Source of the DNA: an uncultured Oscillospiraceae bacterium | Lineage (GTDB): Bacteria; Bacillota; Clostridia; Oscillospirales; Ruminococcaceae | Direction of reading: 5' to 3' | DNA: 64,000 nt | NCBI GenBank assembly: GCA_934464775.1 | Contig: CAKSKG010000010.1 | Span: forward strand, 1 to 64,000 | Shown: positions 1 to 8,638 of the stretch, piece by piece | Layout: each line of letters opens with the position of its first letter | Position numbering within the stretch: the stretch's first letter is position 1 | Notes under the pieces: generated by a model | Database searches by the model: none | What the model saw: only the letters and a program-made list of their open reading frames with translations | Told to the model about the DNA's origin: nothing | Position numbers and translations under genes: made by a program

Positions 1-76
1 GGCGACCCGAAAGAGACTCGAACTCTCGACCTCCGCCGTGACAGGGCGGCGTTCTAACCAACTGAACTATCGGGCC
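1..76 (-). tRNA. tRNA-Asp (GTC)
   Basis: Reverse-strand cloverleaf. The acceptor GGCCCGA pairs with TCGGGTC, and the anticodon stem CCGCC/GGCGG encloses CTGTCAC, so the anticodon is GTC (Asp). The T-loop TTCGAGT is present. The 3' end runs to the window edge with CC of the CCA tail visible, so the terminal A and the operon terminator lie outside. It is probably co-transcribed with the tRNA-Val just upstream. Confidence 0.95.
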
Positions 77-130
77 ACTATTTAATTTACCGCTCGTTTC
101 CGATGATCTCTCATCGGAAACCTTGCGATT

Positions 131-206
131 TGGTGGGAACAATAGGGCTCGAACCTATGACCCTCTGCTTGTAAGGCAGATGCTCTCCCAGCTGAGCTAT
201 GCTCCC
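131..206 (-). tRNA. tRNA-Val (TAC)
   Basis: Reverse-strand cloverleaf beginning GGGAGCA and ending TGTTCCC-A-CCA, with CCA encoded. The anticodon stem TCTGC/GCAGA encloses CTTACAA, giving anticodon TAC (Val). It is the first tRNA of a two-gene unit with tRNA-Asp, driven by the promoter at 298-326. Confidence 0.95.
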
Positions 207-297
207 ATTCGTTGCCGCCCGATATCAAAGAACTTCAACTGTCAAACCTCTTGGTTTTTTTCGTTTTCGTTTTTGTCTTATCTCTGACGACTTGTTT

Positions 298-326
298 ATT
301 ATATAACACTTCCGCAGAAAAGTCAA
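298..326 (-). promoter_or_regulatory. Sigma-A type promoter of the Val-Asp tRNA unit
   Basis: On the minus strand TTGACT (321-326) is followed after 17 bases by a perfect TATAAT (298-303), about 90 bases before tRNA-Val. This is the only good promoter in the region pointing at the tRNAs. Confidence 0.75.
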
Positions 327-625
327 TAGGTTTTTTCAAAAAAATTTCGGTTTGTTGATTTTGTACATTAAATATATAATATACGGCTTGATTTTACAGC
401 ATATTTGCAACAAAATCCGCATATTTTTACATTATCGGTCTGATTTTTAGCAAAAAAATATGTTTTCGGTGTCCCCCAAAAACAAAAAATATTTTTTTGT
501 GCGGCAAAAATTTTTGAATATCTACTTTTCATATATGAACCCGATTCGCAAAAACCGAACATAAAAAGCCGCGCCCATATTATAATTGCCTCTTATAATC
601 GTTGTTTATTTGTATATTATTCCTA

Positions 626-654
626 TTGAAAACGATTGAGAAATACGCTATAAT
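626..654 (+). promoter_or_regulatory. Sigma-A type promoter of glgP
   Basis: TTGAAA (626-631), a 17-base spacer and a perfect TATAAT (649-654). It is the best promoter upstream of glgP and implies a leader of about 165 bases, long enough to carry regulation, though I recognise no riboswitch in it. Confidence 0.7.
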
Positions 655-825
655 GGTTAATGGGTCATATTGTATATATTTTCCGCCCAAAAACGGAAAT
701 CATGATGTCCCGAGGGCAGATTTACCCTGTTTTGCGTTTTGTTGTTTTTAAGGACCTGTCTTTAGTAAGATCGATTCCGAAGTCTGCCTTTTGTAAGCAT
801 ACTTATTTATAGAAAAAAGGAGAAG

Positions 826-3231
826 ATGTCCATGATGCCTATCATCACCAAAGAGGACTTTGAAGAAAAGCTCCGCAATGAACTCCAGGTGGAATTCAAC
901 GTAACTCCCATCGACGCTTCCGATAATCAGATCTACAAGGCGCTTTCCTCGGTAGTTGTTGAGATCCTCCGTGCAAAAAGAAGAAAATTCAGAAACAAGA
1001 CCCATTCCGCAGGCAGGAAGGAAATCTATTATATTTCCATGGAATTCCTTATGGGCCGTTCCCTTAAGACAAGCCTTTTTAACCTCGGTATCAACGAAAT
1101 GGTTGAGGATGTTCTCAAGAGCTGGGACGTTAACCTTGATATGATCTATGAGTACGAGCCTGATGCAGGTCTCGGAAACGGCGGTCTGGGACGTCTTGCT
1201 GCCTGCTACCTTGACGGTCTTGCAACAGACGCATATCCCGCTATGGGCTATTCTATCTGCTATGAGTACGGTATCTTCAAGCAGAAGATCGAGGACGGCT
1301 GGCAGACAGAGCTTCCCGATAACTGGCTTCCCGGCGGCGAGACATGGCTCGTTCCCAAAAAGGACAAGTCCATCGAAGTTCACTTCGACGGCGAGCTTCA
1401 GGAATACTGGGATCAGCAGTATCACCACATCTCTTATGTAAATTACAGCACAGTTGTTGCCGTTCCTTATGATATGTATGTTCCCGGCTACGACAGCGAG
1501 GGCGTTTCCGTTCTCCGTCTGTGGCAGGCAAAGGCTCCTTCCTTTGATATGAATATGTTCAACCAGGGCGACTATGAAAAGGCTCTCAGCCAGAATACCG
1601 TTGCTCAGGCTATCTCCAAGGTTCTTTACCCCAACGATAACCACCTGGAGGGCAAGTCTCTCCGTCTCCGTCAGCAGTATTTCATGTGCGCTGCTTCCGT
1701 AGGCGATATCGTAAACCGTCATATGTCCGTTTACGGCACACTTGACAACCTCCACGAAAAGGTTGCTATCCACGTTAACGATACTCACCCCACCCTTGCT
1801 ATCCCCGAGCTTATGCGTATTCTCCTTGATGACTGCGGCTACAGCTGGGCAAAGAGCTGGCACATCGTTACAAACACATTCGCTTATACGAACCACACTG
1901 TTATGGCAGAGGCTCTGGAGAAGTGGGACGTTAACCTTATGCGCACGATCGTTCCCCGTATCTTCTCTATCATCTGCGAGATCAACCGCCGTTACTGCGA
2001 GGATCTTATGGAAAGATACAACGACAGCGGCAAGGTTTCCAGAATGTCCATTATCCAGAACAATCAGGTACACATGGCTCTGCTCTGCGTATGCGCTTCA
2101 CACAGCGTAAACGGTGTTTCCAAGCTTCACTCCGAGATCATTAAGCAGGATATCTTCAACAACGAGTACAACGATACACCTCACAAGTTCCAAAACGTAA
2201 CAAACGGTATCGCATACCGCCGCTGGCTGCTCCAGTCCAATCCCGGACTCACAAAGCTCCTCTCCGAAACTATCGGCGACGGCTTCAAGAAGAACGCAGC
2301 CGAGCTTTCAAAGTTTGTCAAGTTTGAAAACGATGCAAAGGTCCTCAAAACTCTGGAGGATATCAAGCTGGAAAACAAGAAGCGTCTTGCCAAGTATGTT
2401 AAGCAGACAACAGGCATTGTCCTCAATACAGACGGTATCTTCGACGTTCAGGTAAAGCGTCTCCACGAATACAAGAGACAGCACCTCAACGCTCTGAATA
2501 TCATCTCCGAGTACAACAAGCTCCTTGAGAACCCCGATATGGATTATGTCCCCAAGACTTATATCTTCGCCGCAAAGGCTGCTCCCGGATACTATCTGGC
2601 AAAGCAGATCATCAAGATGATCTGGGCACTGGGCGAAGAGATCAGAAAGAACCCCAAGATCAACAAGAAGCTCCAGGTAATCTTCCTGGAGGACTACCGT
2701 GTATCCCTCTCCGAGCTGCTCATGCCCGCAGCAGAAGTCTCCGAGCAGATCTCTCTGGCAGGCAAGGAAGCTTCCGGTACAGGAAACATGAAGCTCATGC
2801 TTAACGGCGCACTTACTCTCGGCACTCTCGACGGCGCAAACGTTGAGATCAAGGAGCAGGTAGGCCCCGAGAACATCTTCATCTTCGGTATGACCGCAGA
2901 CGAGGTTCTCGCAAAGCAGGCCCAGGGCTACCGTCCCGAGGACTATGTAAATAACAACGATGTTATCAGAAAGGCTCTCGGCAGAATGTACAACGGCATC
3001 AACGGCTGCACATTCGAGGAGGTTGCAAACTCTCTGAAGTTCAAGGATCCTTACATGGTACTGGCTGACTTCGATTCCTATCAGTCCGCACAGCAGTATG
3101 TTTCCGAGTGCTACAAGGACAGAGACAAGTGGAACAAGATGTCCCTCCACAACATCGCAGGCGCAGGCATCTTCTCCGCAGACCGTGCTGTTGACGAGTA
3201 CGCACGCAACATCTGGATGCTCTCCAAGTAA
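826..3231 (+). CDS. glgP: Glycogen/starch (alpha-glucan) phosphorylase
   Basis: Cytosolic GT35 enzyme that releases glucose-1-phosphate from glycogen or maltodextrins with pyridoxal phosphate as cofactor. The 801-residue length is normal for the family. The PLP signature EASGTGNMK is present, with the cofactor lysine at K656, followed by the conserved NGALTLGTLDGANVEI stretch. The ATG at 826 is only three bases from GGAG (819-822); the in-frame ATG at 832 is nine bases away and may be the true start (protein beginning MMPIITK). It stands alone between its own promoter and the terminator at 3261. Role inferred: mobilising stored glycogen. Confidence 0.95.
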   Translation: MSMMPIITKEDFEEKLRNELQVEFNVTPIDASDNQIYKALSSVVVEILRAKRRKFRNKTHSAGRKEIYYISMEFLMGRSLKTSLFNLGINEMVEDVLKSWDVNLDMIYEYEPDAGLGNGGLGRLAACYLDGLATDAYPAMGYSICYEYGIFKQKIEDGWQTELPDNWLPGGETWLVPKKDKSIEVHFDGELQEYWDQQYHHISYVNYSTVVAVPYDMYVPGYDSEGVSVLRLWQAKAPSFDMNMFNQGDYEKALSQNTVAQAISKVLYPNDNHLEGKSLRLRQQYFMCAASVGDIVNRHMSVYGTLDNLHEKVAIHVNDTHPTLAIPELMRILLDDCGYSWAKSWHIVTNTFAYTNHTVMAEALEKWDVNLMRTIVPRIFSIICEINRRYCEDLMERYNDSGKVSRMSIIQNNQVHMALLCVCASHSVNGVSKLHSEIIKQDIFNNEYNDTPHKFQNVTNGIAYRRWLLQSNPGLTKLLSETIGDGFKKNAAELSKFVKFENDAKVLKTLEDIKLENKKRLAKYVKQTTGIVLNTDGIFDVQVKRLHEYKRQHLNALNIISEYNKLLENPDMDYVPKTYIFAAKAAPGYYLAKQIIKMIWALGEEIRKNPKINKKLQVIFLEDYRVSLSELLMPAAEVSEQISLAGKEASGTGNMKLMLNGALTLGTLDGANVEIKEQVGPENIFIFGMTADEVLAKQAQGYRPEDYVNNNDVIRKALGRMYNGINGCTFEEVANSLKFKDPYMVLADFDSYQSAQQYVSECYKDRDKWNKMSLHNIAGAGIFSADRAVDEYARNIWMLSK

Positions 3232-3260
3232 TTTAAAAGATACGCTCACAGGCGTTTGGG

Positions 3261-3304
3261 AAACGGCATATCCGCTTATTTCGGCGGATATGCCGTTTTC
3301 ATTT
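3261..3304 (+). terminator. Rho-independent terminator of glgP
   Basis: A perfect 15-bp stem (3261-3275 with 3284-3298) around an 8-base loop, followed by a T-rich run. It sits 30 bases after the glgP stop. Confidence 0.85.
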
Positions 3305-3440
3305 TATATGCTGTTTTACTTCCTTTTTACAATAAAAAACAACAAAAAGTATCAATGTTATAAAATAACCGTTTACCCCCTTAAATCAAGCAGCTGTTTT
3401 GTTCAGATATACAAAGTTTATCAAAATTCCTTTCATTCAG

Positions 3441-3469
3441 TTGACGTTTTTTCTAAATTGTGCTATAAT
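3441..3469 (+). promoter_or_regulatory. Sigma-A type promoter of the transglutaminase-like gene
   Basis: TTGACG and perfect TATAAT separated by 17 bases, about 70 bases upstream of the ATG at 3545. Confidence 0.75.
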
Positions 3470-3544
3470 CCAAAGTATCAGAGAAAAATTGTCGGCAGAT
3501 ATATCGTCTGCACGGACAGAATTCAAGAAAGGAAGTATTTTAAA

Positions 3545-4768
3545 ATGAAGGCAGCAAAAAGAATTGCGGGCATAGCTCTTGCTATGGCAATGTCCTGCTC
3601 CACACTCACATCACTGGCTGCGTCCGCAGCTGATTATTCCGCAGCTAACGTTGAAGCATACACAGCTTCTTCCGACAGCGCATCAAAGGGCTATCTGCTC
3701 CAGGATATCGTTGAAAGCTCCGGATACAAGACAAACTACACAACAAGATACGCTTACAAGAAGCTTTCCACATCGGAAAAGAAGCTCTATAAGCTCATCG
3801 TTGAGGCTGCAAGAAACCTCAATGCGGCAATAGAGATCCCCTCCGGTCTTACAAGCGATCAGGTTTTAAAGGTATATACACTGGTATTCCACGAGGAGCC
3901 TCAGCTCTTCTGGCTCGGTGAGAACTGCTCCACAGGCTCCGAGTATATGTTCATCAACTACAAGACAACAGATACAGACGAGATCAAGCAGATGCAGGAC
4001 AAGATGAACAAGAACATCAAGTCCCTTATGAAAAAGGCTAAGAAGCAGTCTACAACCTACGGCAAGCTGAAGGTTTTCTATGACTGGCTCATTCTTAACA
4101 ACGATTTCGAGCTTTCTGCCGAAAAGTACAACGCAACTATCTACGGCGGCTTCGTAAAGGGTGAAAAGCTCCAGTGCGCAGGCTATGCAAAGACAATGCA
4201 GTATCTCTGCGATCTGGCCGGCATCAAGAGCATGGTAGTTACAGGTACAAACGATGAAGGTTCTTCCCACGCATGGAACATCGTTTACTGCGGCAACGGC
4301 TGGTACAACCTCGATGCAACATGGGGCGATCCTATCAACGATTATGATTCCAGCTATCTCCAGTATGAGTTCTTCCTGGTTCCCGACAAGTGGATCCACG
4401 ATTACACTCACTTCAACATCAACAAGATAACACGTTCCAACGGCACAGTTATCAAGCTCTTCACACCTCCTACCTGCACAAAGACAACTTACAACTACTT
4501 CATCAAGAACAAGATGAACTACACAAGTGCTTCTTCCGCTCTCAATGCCCTCAAGAAGCAGATCAAGACAGCTGTTAAGAACGGCGACACAGTTGTTGAG
4601 ATCAGAGTAAGCTCCAAGGCTATCTACGACAAGATGACAGGCTCCTATGCAACAACTCTCAACAAGTATGCAAAGAGCTGCAGCTCCAAGGTAAAGAGCG
4701 TTTCCAAGCACACCAAGTACACTCAGGGCTCCTATGTAGTTCACTACGACATCAACTACAAGAAGTAA
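3545..4768 (+). CDS. Secreted transglutaminase-like domain protein
   Basis: 407 residues. The start at 3545 follows GAAAGGAAG and gives a classical signal peptide (KR near the N-terminus, hydrophobic core, cleavage near ASAA), so it is exported. The central part carries the papain-like triad of the transglutaminase-like superfamily: C211 in QCAGYAK, H242 in SSHAWN and D257 in NLDATW. The C-terminal 130 residues are lysine-rich with no domain I recognise. In bacteria such domains act as proteases or amide-forming enzymes at the envelope; the substrate cannot be read from sequence. Monocistronic, with promoter 3441-3469 and terminator 4791-4826. Confidence 0.85.
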   Translation: MKAAKRIAGIALAMAMSCSTLTSLAASAADYSAANVEAYTASSDSASKGYLLQDIVESSGYKTNYTTRYAYKKLSTSEKKLYKLIVEAARNLNAAIEIPSGLTSDQVLKVYTLVFHEEPQLFWLGENCSTGSEYMFINYKTTDTDEIKQMQDKMNKNIKSLMKKAKKQSTTYGKLKVFYDWLILNNDFELSAEKYNATIYGGFVKGEKLQCAGYAKTMQYLCDLAGIKSMVVTGTNDEGSSHAWNIVYCGNGWYNLDATWGDPINDYDSSYLQYEFFLVPDKWIHDYTHFNINKITRSNGTVIKLFTPPTCTKTTYNYFIKNKMNYTSASSALNALKKQIKTAVKNGDTVVEIRVSSKAIYDKMTGSYATTLNKYAKSCSSKVKSVSKHTKYTQGSYVVHYDINYKK

Positions 4769-4790
4769 TATAAGCTCTTAAATATCACAG

Positions 4791-4826
4791 TCGGTCCCAC
4801 AGCATATGCGGGACCGATTTTTTTAC
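4791..4826 (+). terminator. Rho-independent terminator
   Basis: TCGGTCCC (4791-4798) pairs with GGGACCGA (4810-4817), followed by a run of seven T. It ends the transglutaminase-like gene. Confidence 0.85.
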
Positions 4827-4850
4827 GATCTGTCCGATAAACGATCAATA

Positions 4851-4880
4851 TTGACAAAATCGCCTCGGCGGTGGTATAAT
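4851..4880 (+). promoter_or_regulatory. Sigma-A type promoter of the exonuclease gene
   Basis: TTGACA (4851-4856) and TATAAT (4875-4880) with an 18-base spacer, 25 bases before the ATG at 4905. Confidence 0.8.
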
Positions 4881-4904
4881 ATAATTCAAAAGGAAGTGAA
4901 CACA

Positions 4905-5555
4905 ATGCCCAGGAATCACAATAAAATAATCCTTGATCTGGAATTTAATCCGATACGTGACCCCGAACTGCGCAATACCGCACGTCAGGAGATAATCGAG
5001 ATAGGCGCAGTGATGCTCAACGACAGCCTTGAACGTGTAAAGACCTTTCAGCAGTATATCAAGCCGCAGCACAACGCTGTTGAGCCGAAAATATCTTCGC
5101 TTACGGGAATAAGCAACGAACAGCTGGAAAACGAACCGAACTTTTCCGATGCAATGTACCGTTTCATGGACTGGATCGGTCCCGAGCCGCACAGCTTTTA
5201 TTCATGGAGCAACTCCGACCGTTCTGTAATGCTCAACGAGATCGACCTGAAATGCTATGATGATGAAAACTTTGATATGTTTTTCGTCCACTGGATAGAT
5301 CTCCAGGAGATATATCAGCGGAAAATGGGCTTCACAAAGTCAATGGGACTCGCAAACGCTCTGGGAACGCTGAAAATATACTTCAAGGGCACGGAACACG
5401 GCGCTCTCGCCGATGCGATAAACACCGCAGAGGTAATGCGTGTTATCAGCGACAACGAAAGAATGAATTCCATACGCCATTCAGCCGTTACATTCAACGG
5501 AAGTTCTTCGGGCGGCGGTTTCTCAATGGGAAACATCGCTATCCGCAGGAGATGA
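4905..5555 (+). CDS. DEDDh 3'-5' exonuclease, DnaQ/KapD-like
   Basis: 216-residue stand-alone RNase T/DnaQ-fold exonuclease. The active-site acids are visible: D11 and E13 in DLEFN, D105 in SNSDRS, then H165 and D170 in EHGALAD, which makes it the DEDDh subtype. The layout resembles the KapD/ERI-1-like group that trims RNA or short nucleic acids rather than proofreading polymerase subunits. The start at 4905 follows AAAGGAAGTGA; an upstream in-frame extension would run through the promoter. The C-terminal tail is Gly/Ser-rich. Monocistronic. Confidence 0.85.
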   Translation: MPRNHNKIILDLEFNPIRDPELRNTARQEIIEIGAVMLNDSLERVKTFQQYIKPQHNAVEPKISSLTGISNEQLENEPNFSDAMYRFMDWIGPEPHSFYSWSNSDRSVMLNEIDLKCYDDENFDMFFVHWIDLQEIYQRKMGFTKSMGLANALGTLKIYFKGTEHGALADAINTAEVMRVISDNERMNSIRHSAVTFNGSSSGGGFSMGNIAIRRR

Positions 5556-5569
5556 ATCATGCCAAAAAA

Positions 5570-5597
5570 CCGCAGAAAATTCTGCGGCTTTTTTTAT
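5570..5597 (+). terminator. Terminator after the exonuclease, possibly bidirectional
   Basis: CCGCAGA (5570-5576) pairs with TCTGCGG (5581-5587), then a seven-T run. An A-run on the left side would also serve the convergent sod gene on the minus strand. Confidence 0.8.
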
Positions 5598-5605
5598 ACG
5601 TGCAA

Positions 5606-6190
5606 TTATCTGCACAGCTCGGCATTCACCTTTTCCCAGTCGATAAGCCTGAACCACGCATTGATATAATCCTTTCGGCAGCTCTGCCTGTCGAGATAAT
5701 AAGCGTGCTCCCATACATCACAGCACAGCAGCGGCCGCAGATTATCAATATCGGGCGTGTTCTGATTAACGGTAGTACCTATCCTTAGGTTATGCTGTCT
5801 GTCCATGCAGAGCCAGACATAGCCCGAGCCTTTCAGCCCCTCGGCGGTATTTCCGAACCGTCTGAAAAACTCATCACAGCTGCCGAAGCACCTGCTCAGC
5901 GCACGTTCCGTCTCCTCGGGCATTTTGCTGCCGCAGGGGGTCATTCCCGAAAAATACAGCATATGATTATACACACCGCCTGCATTGAAGCGGATATCCT
6001 CCACCATGCTGCCCAGCAGCTTTTCCAGCGGCATTGTCCGCAGTCTCGGATTATCCTTCACCAGCTCATTGAGCCGTTCCGTGTACTTCTTATAATGACC
6101 GTTATAGTGAAAGCACAGCGTATATTCGCTTATCTCGGGCGCAAGGGAATTATATTCAAGCTCTATCGGCTCAAAGGGATACATATACAT
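5606..6190 (-). CDS. Superoxide dismutase, Fe/Mn family
   Basis: 194 residues. Converts superoxide to peroxide and oxygen in the cytosol. The four metal ligands are present: H28 in FHYNGHYKKY, H76 in VYNHMLYF, and D158 and H162 in DVWEHAYYLD. G72/G73 and Q143 (VNQNTP) look more Mn-type than Fe-type, but the metal cannot be assigned from sequence alone. The start at 6190 is seven bases after AAGGAG; an upstream in-frame extension lacks support. Followed on its own strand by the shared terminator at 5570-5597. In an anaerobe it fits, with the rubrerythrin at 47770, a defence against air exposure. Confidence 0.92.
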   Translation of the reverse strand: MYMYPFEPIELEYNSLAPEISEYTLCFHYNGHYKKYTERLNELVKDNPRLRTMPLEKLLGSMVEDIRFNAGGVYNHMLYFSGMTPCGSKMPEETERALSRCFGSCDEFFRRFGNTAEGLKGSGYVWLCMDRQHNLRIGTTVNQNTPDIDNLRPLLCCDVWEHAYYLDRQSCRKDYINAWFRLIDWEKVNAELCR

Positions 6191-6236
6191 AGCGTTTCTC
6201 CTTATTTTTTTGTATATGTATATGCATCTGCACATC

Positions 6237-6268
6237 AAAAAAGACGCCGTATCATAAGATACGGCGTC
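6237..6268 (-). terminator. Terminator of the msmK-like gene
   Basis: A perfect 11-bp stem, GACGCCGTATC (6243-6253) with its complement (6258-6268), followed on the minus strand by a run of T (6237-6242). It separates msmK from sod. Confidence 0.85.
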
Positions 6269-6293
6269 TGAAAATTCAACTTTTGCAGAAAAA

Positions 6294-7439
6294 TCAGTTG
6301 ATAACTGTCTTTTCTGTTTCCTTGTCGAAGATGTGGATCTTGTTAGGATCGATAGCAACCTTAATAGTATCCTGGGGACGAGCTGTGGAGCGGGGATCTA
6401 CACGAGCTGTAAGGGAAATACCCTCGCAGTTGAGGTAGAGGTATGTCTCAGCACCCATCATTTCAGTGATCTCAACGTCACACTCGATGATACCTGTCTT
6501 AGCAGCGGAGAGGAACATTTCCTCATCGTGAATGTTCTCGGGACGGATACCCATGATGATCTCCTTGTCAACGAGCTCGGAGAGAGCAACATCGTCAACC
6601 TTGGACTCGGGAACTTCAACATAATACTTCTTGCCGCGGGATGTCTTAGTATCCTCGGAACCGAACTCAACTGTATACTTGCCGTCCTCTGTCTTTCTGA
6701 GAACTGCATCTATGAAGTTCATCTGAGGAGAACCCATGAATCCTGCAACGAAGAGGTTTACAGGGCTGGAGTAAAGGTTCTGAGGAGAATCTACCTGCTG
6801 AACAAAACCGTCCTTCATAACTACGATACGGTCACCCATTGTCATAGCCTCTGTCTGGTCATGTGTTACGTAGATAAATGTTGTACCCAGCTTCTGGTGG
6901 AGCTTGGAGATCTCTGTTCTCATCTGAGCACGGAGCTTTGCATCGAGGTTGGAAAGAGGCTCGTCAAGTAAGAATACCTGAGGCTCACGAACGATAGCAC
7001 GACCCAAAGCAACACGCTGTCTCTGACCACCTGACAGAGCCTTAGGCTTTCTGTCGAGCAGGTGAGAGATGTCGAGGATTCTTGCAGCTTCCTCAACCTT
7101 ACGGCTGATCTCGTCCTTAGGAACCTTACGGAGCTTAAGACCGAAAGCCATGTTCTCGAATACTGTCATATGAGGATACAGAGCATAGTTCTGGAAAACC
7201 ATTGCGATATCTCTGTCCTTAGGAGCAACGTCGTTTACAAGACGGTCTCCGATGTAAAGCTCGCCCTCGGAAATTTCCTCAAGGCCTGCGATCATACGAA
7301 GAGTTGTGGACTTTCCGCAGCCTGAAGGACCTACAAGGATAATAAATTCCTTATCCTTGATTTCGAGATTAACGTCCGATACGGCTACAACGCCTCCGGG
7401 GTATTTCTTATAAATTGATCTAAGCGACAAACTTGCCAT
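6294..7439 (-). CDS. msmK: Sugar ABC transporter ATPase, MsmK/UgpC family
   Basis: 381-residue ATPase that energises oligosaccharide ABC importers. Walker A GPSGCGKST at 37-45, signature LSGGQ at 135-139, Walker B VFLLDEP at 155-161 and the switch histidine H193 are all present. About 130 C-terminal residues form the MalK/UgpC-type OB-like regulatory domain. No permease or binding-protein genes lie beside it. In Gram-positives a lone MsmK commonly serves several sugar importers encoded elsewhere, which I infer here. It has its own promoter (7595-7623) and terminator. Confidence 0.9.
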   Translation of the reverse strand: MASLSLRSIYKKYPGGVVAVSDVNLEIKDKEFIILVGPSGCGKSTTLRMIAGLEEISEGELYIGDRLVNDVAPKDRDIAMVFQNYALYPHMTVFENMAFGLKLRKVPKDEISRKVEEAARILDISHLLDRKPKALSGGQRQRVALGRAIVREPQVFLLDEPLSNLDAKLRAQMRTEISKLHQKLGTTFIYVTHDQTEAMTMGDRIVVMKDGFVQQVDSPQNLYSSPVNLFVAGFMGSPQMNFIDAVLRKTEDGKYTVEFGSEDTKTSRGKKYYVEVPESKVDDVALSELVDKEIIMGIRPENIHDEEMFLSAAKTGIIECDVEITEMMGAETYLYLNCEGISLTARVDPRSTARPQDTIKVAIDPNKIHIFDKETEKTVIN

Positions 7440-7594
7440 GTAGGTGAACCTCCCTAAAAATCTAAAAATGCTGCCGAGGCTTAGTTTTATAAGGAATCGT
7501 TGATTAAACCGGCATTTCCAATACCGCAGCCGGTAAGCTTACGCATTAATCTTTGTTTCCGTACATAAATCATAAATCATTCGGCTCTATTAAT

Positions 7595-7623
7595 ATAATA
7601 GCAGATTACCCCCGTTAAAACAA
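7595..7623 (-). promoter_or_regulatory. Promoter of the msmK-like gene
   Basis: On the minus strand TTGTTT (7618-7623), a 17-base spacer and TATTAT (7595-7600), leaving a leader of about 150 bases to the ATG at 7439. Confidence 0.6.
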
Positions 7624-7710
7624 GTCACTTATTACCCAAACTTTAAAAAAATTATTTATTAAGTTTGACGAAAAAATCCCAAACCGCTAAAAAGTGTTGA
7701 AAACCTGCAA

Positions 7711-8442
7711 TTATTTTGTATAAAGATTCAGTATTTCTTTGTGCAATATTTCACGGCACTGCCCCAAAGGCAGCTCGGGGTCCAGCTCAATGCCGCCTAT
7801 TTTAACCCTTTTTAAGTAAACTACTTTATTTCCCGCACGTTCGGCCATGCGCTTTACCTGATGATATTTTCCCTCGCAGAGAGTGATATAGACCCAGCGT
7901 CTGTCCTCGCAGATACTCAGCTTTGCGGGGAGACATTTCTCGCCGCCGTCTATCTCCATGCCGCTTTCAAACAGCGGGATATAGGAATCCTCCGCCTCAT
8001 GCTCCAGCTGCGCCAGATAAAGCTTTTCCACATGGCTCTTCGGCGACAGCATCTTGTGGGCAAGAGCGCCGTCATCGGTGATGAACACAAAGCCCTCGGT
8101 GTCCTTGTCCAGCCTGCCCGCAGGGAAAAGTCCCTTTCGGCGAAGCACGGGAGGGATAAGCTCCAGCACAGTTTCGGAGAGTGCGTCCTTGACTGCGCAC
8201 ACAACTCCCGCAGGCTTATTCAGCATTATATAAATAAATTCACGGTACACCACAGGCTTCCCCTGCGACATCACCTTATCCTCATTGGGGTCTATCTTCA
8301 TATCAAACAGCTTTGCAGTCTCACCGTTCACAGTCACTGTTCGCTTTTTGATAAGCTCCTTTGCGTCGGTGCGTGAGATATTGAGCTGCTCCGCAAGAAA
8401 TCTGTCCAGTCTTGTTCCGCTTCTTCTGCCCTCCACATTCAC
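7711..8442 (-). CDS. rsuA: 16S-type rRNA pseudouridine synthase, RsuA family
   Basis: 243 residues. An N-terminal S4 RNA-binding domain (about 8-55, RLDRFLAEQ...ISRTDAKELI) precedes an RsuA/RluB-type catalytic domain with the motif GRLDKDTEGF holding the catalytic aspartate. It converts a uridine in rRNA to pseudouridine; the exact site is inferred from family only. The frame opens with GTG at 8442, two bases from AAGGAG (8445-8450). The in-frame GTG at 8436 is eight bases away and is a better-spaced start, which would make the protein two residues shorter. Confidence 0.88.
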   Translation of the reverse strand: MNVEGRRSGTRLDRFLAEQLNISRTDAKELIKKRTVTVNGETAKLFDMKIDPNEDKVMSQGKPVVYREFIYIMLNKPAGVVCAVKDALSETVLELIPPVLRRKGLFPAGRLDKDTEGFVFITDDGALAHKMLSPKSHVEKLYLAQLEHEAEDSYIPLFESGMEIDGGEKCLPAKLSICEDRRWVYITLCEGKYHQVKRMAERAGNKVVYLKRVKIGGIELDPELPLGQCREILHKEILNLYTK

Positions 8443-8469
8443 ATCTCCTTACATACTTATAATAGTTTC

Positions 8470-8498
8470 ATTATAACATATCTTTATAATAAGTGCAA
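8470..8498 (-). promoter_or_regulatory. Promoter of the rsuA-like gene
   Basis: On the minus strand TTGCAC (8493-8498), 17 bases, TATAAT (8470-8475), just upstream of the ribosome site. It is back-to-back with the plus-strand promoter at 8551. Confidence 0.7.
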
Positions 8499-8550
8499 CC
8501 GTCAGAAAGCTGTTGTCGTCAATCAGCTTATGCACTATTTGAATCACATA

Positions 8551-8580
8551 TTGACAAATTACCATTTTATATGATATACT
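8551..8580 (+). promoter_or_regulatory. Promoter of the YG-repeat secreted protein
   Basis: TTGACA (8551-8556), an 18-base spacer and TATACT (8575-8580), about 60 bases before the ATG at 8639. Confidence 0.75.
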
Positions 8581-8638
8581 GTTGCCGAGAAACAGCGTAT
8601 TTGTTTCATATTTATAATGAAAAAAGGACGGGGTAATA

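Larger units (their letters stand above)
207..825. other. Intergenic region with divergent promoters
   Basis: About 620 bases, AT-rich in its middle part. It holds the minus-strand tRNA promoter (298-326), the plus-strand glgP promoter (626-654) and a glgP leader of roughly 165 bases. A 64-codon open frame at 368-562 on the minus strand has no ribosome site or family resemblance and I do not regard it as a gene. I see no further structure I can support. Confidence 0.6.
3232..3544. other. Intergenic region between glgP and the transglutaminase-like gene
   Basis: Holds the glgP terminator (3261-3304) and a promoter for the next gene: TTGACG (3441-3446), a 17-base spacer, then TATAAT (3464-3469). 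An upstream extension of the next gene's frame across this region exists by chance only: the signal peptide and ribosome site place its start at 3545. Confidence 0.65.

Noticed and set aside
368..562. A 64-codon minus-strand frame in the first intergenic region
   Set aside because: It is AT-rich, has no ribosome site, and its translation resembles no protein family.
752..770. GGACCTGTCTTTAGTAAG in the glgP leader as a second copy of the 16332 element end
   Set aside because: Only about ten bases agree and no partner inverted repeat is found nearby.
748..2073. A 441-codon minus-strand frame over the start of glgP
   Set aside because: It is antisense to glycogen phosphorylase and runs through its promoter-leader region; it is a codon-bias shadow. 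The same holds for the long frames opposite the GH36, thiI and fapA genes.
3098..3544. N-terminal extension of the transglutaminase-like gene back to 3098
   Set aside because: It would overlap glgP, its terminator and a good promoter. The ribosome site and signal peptide fix the start at 3545.
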